22,288 bases of DNA from Acanthamoeba castellanii str. Neff. Its lineage: Eukaryota > Discosea > Longamoebia > Acanthamoebidae. The notes below the pieces were generated by a model, which saw only the letters and a list, made by a program, of their open reading frames with translations, did no database searches and was not told the origin of the DNA. Below, one piece after another: positions 7,400 to 17,374 of this stretch. The DNA lies in assembly GCF_000313135.1 (NCBI RefSeq), contig NW_004457710.1:1-22288 (forward strand), in the 5' to 3' direction. The position numbers were made by a program, and so were the translations under genes. Position 1 is the first letter of the stretch. Each line of letters begins with the position of its first letter.

Positions 7400-9142
7400 T
7401 TAGAGGTTGACAGAGTCGTCGCCGCCGCCGCCGACGGGCTGCCTGACGATCTGGTCGAGCTGGGTCTTCTTGGCGTCGGAGATGTTGGCCTGGTGATCCT
7501 TGTGCTGCGAGTCGATGAAACCCAGCTCGGCGGTGGCCTGAGCCTGCTCCCTGCTCTTGATGATGTTGTCGGTGCCGGGCCTCTTGGCATCGGAGATCAT
7601 CTGCTGGTGCTCCTTGTGCTGCGAATCGATGAAGCCCAGCTCGGCGGTGGCCTGGGCCTGCTCCCTGCTCTTGATGATGTTGTCGGTGCCCGAGCGCTTG
7701 GCGTCGGAGATCATCTGCTGGTGCTCCTTGTGCTGCGAGTCGATGAAGCCGAGGTCGGCGGTGGCCTGAGCCTTCTCCCTGCTCATGATGATGTTGTCGG
7801 TGCCCGAACGCTTGGCGTCGGAGATCATCTGCTGCTTCTGGACCTGGCCGCTCTCGATCAGGCCGAGCTCGGCGCTGGCCTGGGCCTTCTCAGTGCTCTT
7901 GATGATCGAGTCGGTGGCGGCGCGCTTGGCATCGGAGATCATGGCCTGGTGGCCCTTGTGCTGCGAGTCGATGAAGCCCAGCTCGGCGGTGGCCTGAGCC
8001 TTCTCCCTGCTCATGATGATGTTGTCGGTGCCAGAGCGCTTGGCGTCGGAGATCATGGCCTGGTGGCCCTTGTGCTGCGAATCGATGAAGCCCAGCTCGG
8101 CGGTGGCCTGAGCCTTCTCCCTGCTCATGATGATGTTGTCGGTGCCCGAGCGCTTGGCATCAGAGATCATGGCCTGCTTCTCCTTCTGGCCGCTCTCGAT
8201 CAGGCCCAGCGAACCCGAGGTGTCGACCGACTTCTCGCGGCTCTGGATGAGCTTGTCGGCAGTCCTCGACGCCGCCGAGGCCTGCACCTGCGCCTTCTTG
8301 GCACCCTCCTCGAGGAGCGAGAGACCGCTGGTCTTCTCCCTCTGGCGACCCTCCTTCTGAGCCGACGAAGCGATCTGCCTCAGGTTCTGTGTGCACGCAA
8401 AGGCGGAGAGAGAGAGAGAGAGAGCGAGCGATCGTTGAGCTGCGCGGTTCCTCGCGAGAGGGGTGCTTGCCCCCGTGTGTAGAGCCAGTGTAGCGACAAA
8501 ACGGGAAAGAGGAGGGCAGAGGGGCCACGTACGTCCAGTCCGGAGGTGTCAACGGCGGGGGCGCTGAACTGGCCCTGGATGGCGTTGGCGAACGAGAGGA
8601 CGGTGAGGACCACCTTGGCGATGTTGTTGCCGTAGAAGAGATCCTCAGTCTGGAACTTGTCGCCGGCGGGCACGCCCAGCTTCTCCACAACCTTCAGGAA
8701 GTTGTCGATGTTTTCCTGAAATTGGGGGGATGAGCCATCGCGAATCGCGAATGATGAATGCCAAAAGGGGGGGTACCATTTGACGGTAGGCGGCGTTGTA
8801 GGTGTTGATCTTGAGGATGGTGTTGGGGCGAATGCCATTGACAAGGCTACAGGGTACCACCAAAAGCAAGTGTCAAAATTGACAAAAAAAAACCGTGTAG
8901 AACGAAAGAATTGACAAGAAATGAGCGGGAGGAGCGCGCACTTGCAGAGGACGACGCCGCTCTTGAGATCGGCTTCGAAGTCGTTGACGGGCTGCTTGGT
9001 GATGCTGCCGATCCAGTTCTTGGCGAGGGATTCGTAGTGCGAGTCTGTCGCGTAGACCCGGAAACGGTGAGAAGGGGCTAATTCGCGAGCATTGAAAAGG
9101 CGAGAGGAAGGCTGCGAGATGCGAGGACGTACAATCGGCCAT
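7400..9142 (-). CDS. Calponin-homology domain protein with tandem 38-residue repeats
   Basis: Five exons (9142..9133, 9044..8942, 8846..8777, 8715..8533, 8386..7400) give 450 residues. Residues 1 to about 120 form one calponin-homology domain of the calponin/transgelin type, with NWIGSITKQPVNDFEADLKS, GVVLCNLVNGIRP and ALSFANAIQ-like helices (VVLTVLSFANAIQG). The remainder is a charged, helix-prone array of a 38-residue unit around ISDAKRSGTDNIIMSRE and KAQATAELGFIDSQHKGHQ. About seven copies are readable and the last is truncated before the stop. The GFIDSQHKxHQAM part is loosely like the short calponin repeat that binds actin filaments, which is inference. Such proteins bind or bundle F-actin in the cytoplasm. 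The start at 9142 gives the short first exon MAD plus one base, common in calponin genes, and the correct CH N-terminus. Confidence 0.87.
7405..8275 (-). repeat. 114-bp tandem coding repeats
   Basis: The last exon of the calponin-like gene repeats with a 114-bp (38-codon) period. Two adjacent units encode identical 38-residue sequences and others differ at a few positions; one central unit (about 7830-7940) is clearly more diverged. The pattern suggests recent unit duplication or gene conversion within the array. Confidence 0.9.
8402..8425. repeat. AG dinucleotide microsatellite in an intron
   Basis: A GAGAGA tract within the calponin-like intron 8387-8532. On the coding strand it is a CT tract near the 3' splice site and may act as a polypyrimidine tract. 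Confidence 0.8.
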
Positions 9143-9445
9143 GGTGGTAGGGTGGTGTGTGAGGGGTGTGGTTGGGGGTAAGAACAAGAACGGGAAGAAC
9201 GACGCTGAGCTAGAGAGCGCTGGGGTGAGGGAAGAAAAGAAGGGCCACCGCACGACCGAGCCATTCGCGTGGGCGTCCCGTATCCCGAATGCAGCGCAAC
9301 CAATGGGCCGTCAGGCCAACCGCGGCTCGTGGCGAAAAAAAAAGGGGTGGTGGAAACTGCGAAAAAAAGGTGGTGCCAAGGATATACGAAAGGAAAAAAA
9401 CAATTAAAAAAGGAAAACCGATCGCACAAGAACGCGGCCCCTTTT
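9143..9445. promoter_or_regulatory. Intergenic region: calponin-like promoter and RFC1 3' end
   Basis: These 303 bases separate the calponin-like start codon from the RFC1 stop codon, both genes reading on the minus strand. CCAATGG occurs at 9300-9306, and A-rich tracts occur around 9338-9415, nearer the RFC1 end. Neither was proved functional. No coding frame was supported. Confidence 0.35.
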
Positions 9446-12400
9446 TTACTTGGCCTTGGCCTTGGCTGTCTCCCCGCGGCCTCGCCCTCGTCCCGCGGCG
9501 CCTCCTCGTGCGGCGGGCTTCTTGGCGCCTCCCTTGGCTCCCTTGGCCGCGCCCTTCTTGGAGGCACGGGCCACGATCATGCTGTCGCCTTCGTCACCCT
9601 CGCCCTCGCCCGCCTCATCGTCGTTGAAGGCGTCGTCGCCCTCGTCGTCGCCGTCGCGGCCCTGTGCGGCGGCCTCCTCCGGGAGGACGTAGTTGACGGT
9701 GCCCTTGCGGGCGGGGGCCGACTTGACGGCCAGGTGGGCGGCCTTGTACTTGCGGGTGAAGGCGGTCTTGACGTTGGTGGGGATCGACTTGGCCCAGTCC
9801 TTGTCGCCCAGCTCCATGAGCTCGAGCACCGTGTCCCAGTCCTCGCGGGTGATCCCGTAGGCGTCCATGAGGGCGAGCACCTCGTCGATGCCGTCGGCGC
9901 CCTTCTTCGCGAGCGGGGCCGTGAGAGGCCGCACGAGGTGCGGGAGGTAGTCGAGGCGGAGCAGGGCCTTGTCGCCCGAGGTGGTGGCGCTCATGCGCAC
10001 GGCGAGCTCGGTGAGCAGACGGAACCGCTTCTTGCGCGACGAGAACTTGCCCAGCCACTTGGGGAAGTCGATGCGGCCCGCCAGGTTGCCCGTCATGAAC
10101 TCGGCAGGTCGGATGGCCGAGAACACGCCGTGGATGGGCGCCAGCGACCAGTCCTGGTCGCGGTGGATGGCCACGTCGAACAGGTCGGCCTCCGAGAAGG
10201 AGTCGGCCGCCTGCGAGATCAGATCCATCTCCACCAGCCGCTCCACCTCCGGGTTGCGGCTCACATTGCGCGCCCGCCGCGGCCTGCAGTGGAGGTAGTT
10301 CTCCTGCACCACCACCACCCACCCACCCACCACCATCCGGATTAATACAATAATGATTAATACAATAATAAATAATAAATAATAATAATACAATAATAAT
10401 AAAGGAGGCAGGGAGGGTGCTCCGTACCTGGATGAAGAGGGGCACGAACGACGGGTCGATGAAGTAGAGGTCCAGCTTGGCGTCGAGCGACAGCTTCTGG
10501 TACTCCGTGGCGTTGAAGAGCTTGTTCACGGCGTCGAGCGGACCCAGCTCCACCTCCTTGAGGCTCGTGCGCAGCCTCTCCTGCAGTTCGGGCGCGGAGA
10601 GGGTGCCGAGGTCCTTGGACTTGACCGTGAGCATCTGCAGCATGTTCAGCAGCTGACGCACATCGCCGTTCGATGCGTCTATTGCACCCCCCCCCCATGC
10701 TCGGGTCAGCACATACGCGCAAAGGGGTCGGGCGACACGCAACACACGACGCGCACAGAGAGATGGCGTTGGGGTCTGTCATGGTGGTGGTGCGCACCGA
10801 CGATGCGGGTGAGTGTGGCGTTGTCGATGGCGATGTTCTCGCGCTGCAGGATCTGCGTCACGCGGCCCAGGATCTGCTGGGTGGTGGGCTTCTGGAGCTG
10901 GATGTCCAGGCAGTAGTTCGCCAGGGAGCGGACTTTCGCCGAGGCGCGGTCGTTGCACAGGCAGATGATGGGAATGTGGGTCTTCTTGATGAGGGCGATG
11001 ATCTCGGCCATGCCTCCTCTGTCGCCGGACGACATGCCGTCCACCTCGTCCATGATCAGCACCGTCTTCCCGTCTTCCCCTCCACGACCCTGTGCCCACA
11101 CATAAGCCACACGGGGGGGGGAGATATGTGAGCTGAACGGCGGCCTGGAGCGAGAATCAATCCCCCATGTTGGTCGTATGTGTGTGTGTCGTGTGAGATC
11201 TCGTACGGTGAAGAATTCGGCCAGGCCTCTGTTTTCGGTCGACTGGGCCAGGTGCTCCTGTACAGGAAAGTGGTGAGCACCATCGATGGGTCATCGTATA
11301 TAGAACGAAAACTGAAACGTTGCTCGCGAGGTGTAGCGTAGATACCTTGATCATCTTCTTGGAGCGGGTGTCGGAGGCGTTGAACTCGAGCGCGTAGTAG
11401 CCACACTCGGCGGCGACCAGGTGGGCGGTCGTGGTCTTGCCGATGCCGGGCGGTCCGCTGAGCAGGGCGGCGTTCTTCTGTGTGGCACCGCGAGCGGGCG
11501 CCTCTCCACGCTTGGCGCGCTGCACCTCCGATCGCTGCCACCCCTGCAGCCAGTCCTGCAGCTTCTTCACCGCCGCGGGGTTGGCGATGACCTCCTTCGT
11601 CGACTTGGGCTTGTACTTTTCCACCCACAACTGAACCCCCCCGCGCGATGCATAGGAACGTCATGATAGGTCACCTTCGGTCGAACTCGCCCTCGAGTGT
11701 CACGTGGTGGTGAGGGTGGAAGACGAGAGGTACCTCGGGTCCCTTCTTCTGCTCTTCTTCGGCCGAAGCGGGCGTGGGGGAAGGAAGGAGCGGGGCGGCG
11801 GTTTGGAGAGCCTTGGGCTTGGCGGGAGCGCCTTCGGTCTTGCGCTGCTTGTTGAACTTGGCGATCTCCGCCGCTGACGGCCTATGCTCCGGCGAGTTGC
11901 GGATGAGGTCGAAGAGGCCATCCTCGTCCAGGGCGACGAGCCCCTGCGCCTTCCGCGCCTGTTTGGGTTTCGAACCCAAGTAGTGAGAAAAACCAGGAGA
12001 GAAAAAGAAAAGAAAAGAAAAAAAAGAGCCCCCGACGAACCTCAATCTGCTCGAGCTTCTTGGCTCCGGCGTCGGTGCCGACAACAGCGTGGGTGAGCTT
12101 CTTGGTGACGCTCTTAGCTACCGTGCCCCCGTAGTGCTCGATGAGCGTGAAACAGTCATCGCGCTCGAGCGAGTCCAGCACGCCGGTGCACATGAACACC
12201 TTGCCCCACAGGCACCACGGCTTGCCCTCGGGCAAGTCCTTCATGCCCAGGTGCGGCGGACCGGCCCTATTCTGCATCCAGCTGCGCGACACACCCCATT
12301 TGGAGGGAAGGTCAATGCCACGAACGCCACGAACGTGGGAGAGATTTAACGGGAGATCGGTGTGTGTGTGTCGTGTGTCGTACAACGGATAGCCGCCGCC

Positions 12401-13549
12401 ACCGCCGCCTCTCTTGGCGGGCGCGGGTTTGGCTTCGACGACCTTCTTCTCGACGACAGGGGTCTTCCTCTCGATCACGGTCGTGGTGGTCGACTTGGCC
12501 GGGCTCTTGGCGGGGCTCTTGGCCTCGGACGGCTTCACCTTCTTTACGGGACTCTTCGGCTCGGGCTTCGCTGCCGCCGCCGCCGCTTTGCTCTTCTTGC
12601 CCGGACTCTCGCCGGGAGTCTCGCCTCTCGTCGTCCTCGCGGTGGCGGCCTTCTTGGTGGGCGTAGTGGCGGTGGTGGTGGGCTGGTCCCACGGGATGTC
12701 GTCCACGTCCTCCACGTCGTCGTCCCACGGGATGTCGTCCGCCGCCGCCACCTCCTCCTGCTGCTTGGTGTGCGCCTTCTTCGCCTTCTTCTTGGTCGGC
12801 GTGCTCCGCTTCGGCTGTGCCTCCACCTCCTCCTCTTCTTCCTCTTTCACCGCTTCCGTTGGCCGCCGCTTGGCCCGCAGAGTGGGGCGCGTGCTGGCGG
12901 CGCTGGCCTTGGTCTTGGCCTTGGCCTTGGGCGTGGGTTCGTCTTCAGTACCTTCCTGCACGATGTCGGGCCACGGCAGCTCCTCTGTTCCCATAGATAA
13001 ATATATTGGGGGGGGGGCGTCATGACCTCTGAGCTGAGGTGTCACACTCGGTGATGTAGCGACGAGGGACGCGTACCAGCGGCCTTCTTGACCTTCTTTG
13101 CCGGCGGTTCGCGAGCCTTGGTTGCTGTTGTTGTCTCCTTCTTCGCCGCTGGCTCACGTCCTCTTTTCACGCCCTTCTTCACTCTTCACGGCACAAAGGG
13201 GGCATGAGCGCAGCCCTTGCACACCACGGCCTCAAGAAAAAGATGCAGAGGGTAGCGTACGGAGCTTCGAAAATCGTCGTCATCGGGCTGGGAGCTGGCT
13301 GCACGAGCGCAGAGGGAAGATATTCAGAAATCAATTCACACAATCAAACTTTGAATAAGAGAAACAAAAATAAATAAATAAAAATGCATCAATAATAACT
13401 AGCTTCTGGCCATGTCCGACAGGGCCACAGGTGTGCAACCGCAATGCAAAAGGGAGGGTACCGGCAGCGGGAGGCTTAGCGCCCTTCGGTCGATTGAAGT
13501 AACTTGTAATCAAGCTCTTTGTTTTTGCATACCGCAGCAACATAATCAT
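9446..13549 (-). CDS. RFC1: Replication factor C large subunit (clamp loader subunit 1)
   Basis: Eleven exons (13549..13462, 13298..13261, 13176..13077, 12984..12384, 12281..12041, 11958..11734, 11630..11346, 11257..11207, 11089..10798, 10678..10428, 10303..9446) give 1009 residues. The N-terminus has a PCNA-binding-like box, KSLITSYF (residues 11-18), then a basic/acidic low-complexity region. A BRCT domain follows (about 296-378, with VFMCTGVLDSLERDD and EHYGGTVAKSVTKK). The AAA+ module starts at LWVEKYKPKS (432), with Walker A GPPGIGKTT (490-498), Walker B IMDEVDG (556-562) and SDTRSKK. The RFC1-specific C-terminal region (ENYLHCRP, FTRKYKAAHL) ends in a Lys/Ala/Gly tail. RFC1 with RFC2-5 loads PCNA at primer ends using ATP. 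The start is the least certain point: ATG codons at 13549 and 13543 are both in frame. Confidence 0.93.
10331..10404. repeat. AT-rich ATT/AAT tract inside RFC1 intron 10
   Basis: About 70 bases of imperfect AAT/ATT repeats lie within the intron 10427-10304, in sharp contrast to GC-rich exons on both sides. A similar AT-rich core is seen in the first intron of the LRR-FYVE-SH3 gene (about 4964-5040). Confidence 0.85.
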
Positions 13550-13726
13550 TAGCGCAAGCAAGAGTATGGCGCCGGCCTCGCGTATCAAGCTGAACGTACC
13601 ATCAATCGGGGACCGCAGAGGGATCTTAGGTTTGCGTTGGGAGCAGAATCCAAAAAGAAACGTTTGGGTCGTTGGTCATATTTTTGGTTTGGCGCCTTTT
13701 TTTGTTGCGCTGGCCCAAGGCCTTTT
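13550..13726. promoter_or_regulatory. Short region between LIN9/ALY stop and RFC1 start
   Basis: A 177-base gap on a run of minus-strand genes. It must hold the LIN9/ALY 3' untranslated end and the RFC1 promoter. GGCGCC-containing stretches occur on either side of a T-rich patch, but no recognised factor site can be named. Confidence 0.3.
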
Positions 13727-16700
13727 TCACGGTTCCGAGGCGGGAGGGGCCGGAGCAGCAGTAGAGGAAGAGGAAGCAGAGGGCTGAGTCGACGGTGGTG
13801 GAGCAGAGACGCTGGTTGGTTCGCTCGCGCTCGTGTCAGTGACACCCGCCGGCGCGGCCGCTGCTGTCTCGTGGCCGTTGCCGGGCTTCACGGGAGAGGA
13901 CGAAGGTGAGTCTGTGGGCGAGGGGAAGACCCACCTCACGTTTCGGTCGGCCTCGGGCGAGTGCTGGATTGGGGAGCGTGGCACGACCGAGGACGGTGAT
14001 CGTTAGATGTTAGCTCTCCTGCACTGCATGAGTGGCGAGTTGTTCAAGAGGAGAGGGAGGAGGTACAAGGGGCGAGCGGGCGTGCACGCGCCGCAAGGCG
14101 GGCTCGACCAGCTGGTTGGTCTCGGCGAGGCTCACCACGATGTGCGCGTACTGCTTCTGGAACTCCTCCCCACACTCATCGGCTCGTCCCACGGCCTGCA
14201 GAGCACACCAACAAAGGTCAGATGAGGTGGCCAGCGGAAGGAGAGAGCCTCTAGGGCGGCGGAGTTACTGATTCGGCTTTGTTGTTCATTTCGCGAAGCT
14301 GTGCGATACACTGCTCTTTCTGCAGCAGCAAGCGCAGCAGGCCCACCATGCTTTGCAGATCTTCCTGCGGATACTGGACGTGTGTCACTGCAGCGCGGAA
14401 ACTCGATTAGCGACCGCAGACCCAGTGCGTTCTATGTGTCGTGTCGTGCCGTGTGCGGCGTACCGGAGCCGGCGCGTGTGGGGGTACGCGGAGACTCTTG
14501 TCCGGGGTAGTCAGCCGCGAAGGAGGAGCGGGGTTCGTGGGTCATCAAATCGGTGTCGGCCACCCAGATGCCTCCCAGGTTCGCGTTCATCTGCTTGTCG
14601 ATAAAATCCACCTGGTACTGCCCATCGCCCACCGCAATCACCACGCCTCGCGACAGCCGCCGCTGCGAGGGATGGAAAGCTGCCACGCCACGCCACGCCA
14701 CGCCACAACACCAGATGAGTGCACTGCGCCCCCTCGACTGAAGATAGGAGGTTGTATATATGAATGAACATCACGTGGTGGCGGGTGGTGCGAGCACCTA
14801 GGGCGTGCACGCCGATGGGCATGGGCAGCGGTATCTCTGACACGGGAGGGTAAAAGGAGCGCGAGATCGGGCTCTGGCAGGAGGGACACCCGGTGCTTAG
14901 TATCAGACAAGCGCACACAACGGCTGCAGCACTAGTGCGGTGCAGGGAAATACGCGTGTTGCGCGCGGGAGGGGAACTCGGTGTACCTTGCCGTTACGCA
15001 GCTCGCGTATGTTGGCGCGGTAATCGTGCAGCTTGGCGCGCTCGCCTTGGAGGAAGGCCTGCGAGAACCGCCGAGGCTTGCCCATCACACTCCGCACGTG
15101 GCCCCACTCCACCCTGGGCGTATGCGGCAACGAAAGAAGGGGGGGGGAGGGTTGGCTTGCGTGCTGGGCTCGAGCGCGGGAAGGGGGGAAGCAGCACTAC
15201 CGTGTGAGGTGGGTGATGTGGCCCAGGCCCATCTCGTTGAGGCAGTGCTGGAAGTCGTTGTACTCGAAGAAGGGCCGGTCCATGTCGGCGCAGAACCACT
15301 CGTACATGCTCCACTTGGCCGTACGCTCCGACTTCATGAAGTTGGTGAGCGTGGTTTGGATCTTGGCCTTGGCCTTGTCGTTCGACTCCGCACGCGTGTC
15401 CGAAGCCCGCTTGCGCTGCGATCGCACGAGAGTTGGTGAGCCCCAGGAGGAGCGGCGGGGAAGGACGCACGAGGTGGTGGCGTACTTTGGCTTCGCGCGT
15501 GGGCGTGGAGCGGGAGGCGGGGGGCGGCTGCAAGTGGTGCTTGCTGCTCGCCCACTTGGCGCGCAGCTTGGGCGGCAGGGCGTCCGTCATTTGCGCGCCA
15601 CTGCCGCTGCTGCTCGCCGCGTAGGAAGAGGGCGCCTCCAGGGGCGCCCGTCGGGTACTACTCCTGGCTGTGGTGGTCGAGCCTCGGCCTTTGCGCGGGC
15701 CGGCCACCGATTCCTCCTCCTCATCGGCGTACCCTTCCTCCTCCTCCTCCTCCGCTTCCATGTCCCGGTCGTCGTTCTGCAACAGGCAGCCCGCGTGAGC
15801 GTACCGCCAAAAAAAGACCGAATGTAGCGGAGGGGCGGAGGCAGCACCAGCTCCTTGCGGCCGGAGAAAGTGATGGCAGAGCGGCGGCGTGAACGGTCGG
15901 CCGGCGGCGGAGGGCTGTCGAACAGCTTGCGCTTGCGGTCCCGCCGGGGCTCCGTGGCCGATCGCTGGAATGCACACACACACACACACACACGCTGGTG
16001 GGTGAGTGACAGGCCCAACGCAAGGTGGGCGGGCAAGACGGGGCGGGCTACCTGCATCTGTAGCTTCTTCCTCTCCGCCGCACCTTGGAGAGGCGTGACG
16101 GCACTCCTCTACACACGACACACAAGCCCACGCTGCGCCATGAGCGCGCCAGCAGACAGAGCGAAGCGGAAACGAGGAGAGCGTGGAGGAGGGCATATGT
16201 GTGTGCCTTGGAGACCTGGCTTTTGCGCGTGGCAGGCGGGGAGGGCGGACCCTGCTCTCCGACCGAGGCAACGCTCCCTGGATTACGGGGGAGGGAGGAG
16301 ATTGGATGCGCTGCTCTGCTGCGTTCCGGACCAGCAAGAATAGGCGGGCGTACCAGCTGGGCGCGGCCGCTGCCGATCGGCGATGATCTTGTAGAGCGCC
16401 TGTTGTGTTAACGTTTCGTCGTTAAGCAAACCAAACAGCTCAGAAAACAGCAATCACCACGCCACCATTACACGCCGATGATGCTGCGTGCGCGCGCGGA
16501 TTCCTTGCTGCCAACAGGTACAACAGCAAGAGGACAGGGCCAAACCCATGGTGGGGGTGGAAGGCCATGGCACACGTACCAGAGCGCTGGTGTGCTCGGG
16601 CGGGAGGGAGAGGTAGCCGCCGTTCTGCTCGTAGAGGGCGGCCACCATTTCCGGGGTGCGGTTCTTGAGCTCCGACGCTATCTTCTTCCACGCCCTGCCG

Positions 16701-17100
16701 TGCTGCCGCAGCCCTGTGTGGCCGGCCACACCACCCCACCGCAGGTCAAACAAGTGCGCAGCAGGGTGGCCAACCTCCTCCTCCTCCTTCCATGTCGCCA
16801 GGCAGGGCAATGGGTTATTGGGGGGGGGGTACCGTGGTAGAACTGCGTGACTTCAGCCTCGGTCCAGGGCGCTCCTGTGTCCCCGTCATCGGCACCCGCA
16901 GCGAGAGCCCCGCTGCCGTCCGACCACGACGCTGCCGCGTTCTCCTTGGCGGTGTTGGTAGTGGCACCCGCGACAGGCTTGCGAATGCGGTTGGAGCGCC
17001 GCAAGCCTCCAAACTCCCCCGCCCTCTCCGCTGACGTGCCCGCCGTCCCTCCTCCGCCCGACGACGGGGCGCCCCCGCTGCTGCTACTCGTGCTGCTCAT
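13727..17100 (-). CDS. LIN9: LIN9 / ALWAYS EARLY homologue (SANT + DIRP)
   Basis: Thirteen exons (17100..16833, 16713..16580, 16399..16354, 16083..16052, 15964..15848, 15776..15486, 15415..15201, 15113..14987, 14873..14798, 14679..14464, 14387..14269, 14195..14067, 13963..13727) join in frame to 668 residues. Residues about 78-125 form a SANT/Myb-like domain (PWTEAEVTQFYH, AWKKIASELKNRT, EMVAALYEQN), as in plant ALY proteins. The DIRP domain is about 331-410 (WFCADMDRPFFEYNDFQHCL, VEWGHVRSVMGKPRRFSQAF). It is followed by the conserved IPLPMPIGVHAL block, a small beta-rich segment, and KEQCIAQLREMNNKAES. LIN9 is the DNA/protein-binding core of MuvB/DREAM and MYB-MuvB complexes that control cell-cycle genes in the nucleus. 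An alternative reading skips the last intron and stops at 14010. I prefer the spliced end because the donor is GTACC. Confidence 0.9.
15971..15993. repeat. CA microsatellite in a LIN9/ALY intron
   Basis: A perfect CA run (GT on the coding strand) sits just upstream of the 3' splice site of intron 4, immediately before the exon at 15964. Confidence 0.9.
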
Positions 17101-17374
17101 CCTTCTTCCCCTCTGCTTGCTGTTGCCCCTTGGCCTAAAAGAAGCAGAAGGGGAAAAGGGGTGGGAAAACAACAACAAACGTTTCGCGCCATTTTTTCAG
17201 CACGAAGTTTTGGGGCTGGGTTGTGTGTGCATGGATGGTTGTTGTGGCCTATGTACAGCTACTGGCTGGGCGCGGCACAGCTCCAGCCAGCACGATCAAC
17301 AACCACCCCTTCTCTCCCTTCTTCGCCCTGGTGGCACGGCCACCACCCCAGCAGGGGAGAGGACGCGTAGAAGA
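17101..17374. promoter_or_regulatory. Intergenic region: LIN9/ALY promoter and Rab32-like 3' end
   Basis: This 274-base gap lies between the LIN9/ALY start codon and the Rab32-like stop codon, both on the minus strand. No reading frame with the local codon bias and no RNA gene was seen. Confidence 0.3.

Noticed and set aside
7304..8482. A 392-codon plus-strand open frame, the longest in this stretch.
   Set aside because: It is the antisense shadow of the repeated calponin-like exon; its Leu/Gly/Val/Asp repeats are the complement of the 38-residue coding unit, and it has no splice or start logic.
9269..10345. A 358-codon plus-strand open frame.
   Set aside because: It lies antisense to the RFC1 last exon, whose minus-strand product matches the RFC1 C-terminal region.
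12362..13025. Long plus-strand open frames of about 200 codons.
   Set aside because: They are antisense to the low-complexity RFC1 N-terminal exon; GC-rich Lys/Ala/Pro codons leave the complement open.
14010..14066. An earlier stop (TAA at 14010) for the LIN9/ALY gene.
   Set aside because: A GTACC donor at 14066 and an in-frame acceptor at 13964 remove that stop and add a final exon; not excluded, but the donor type matches the rest of the gene.
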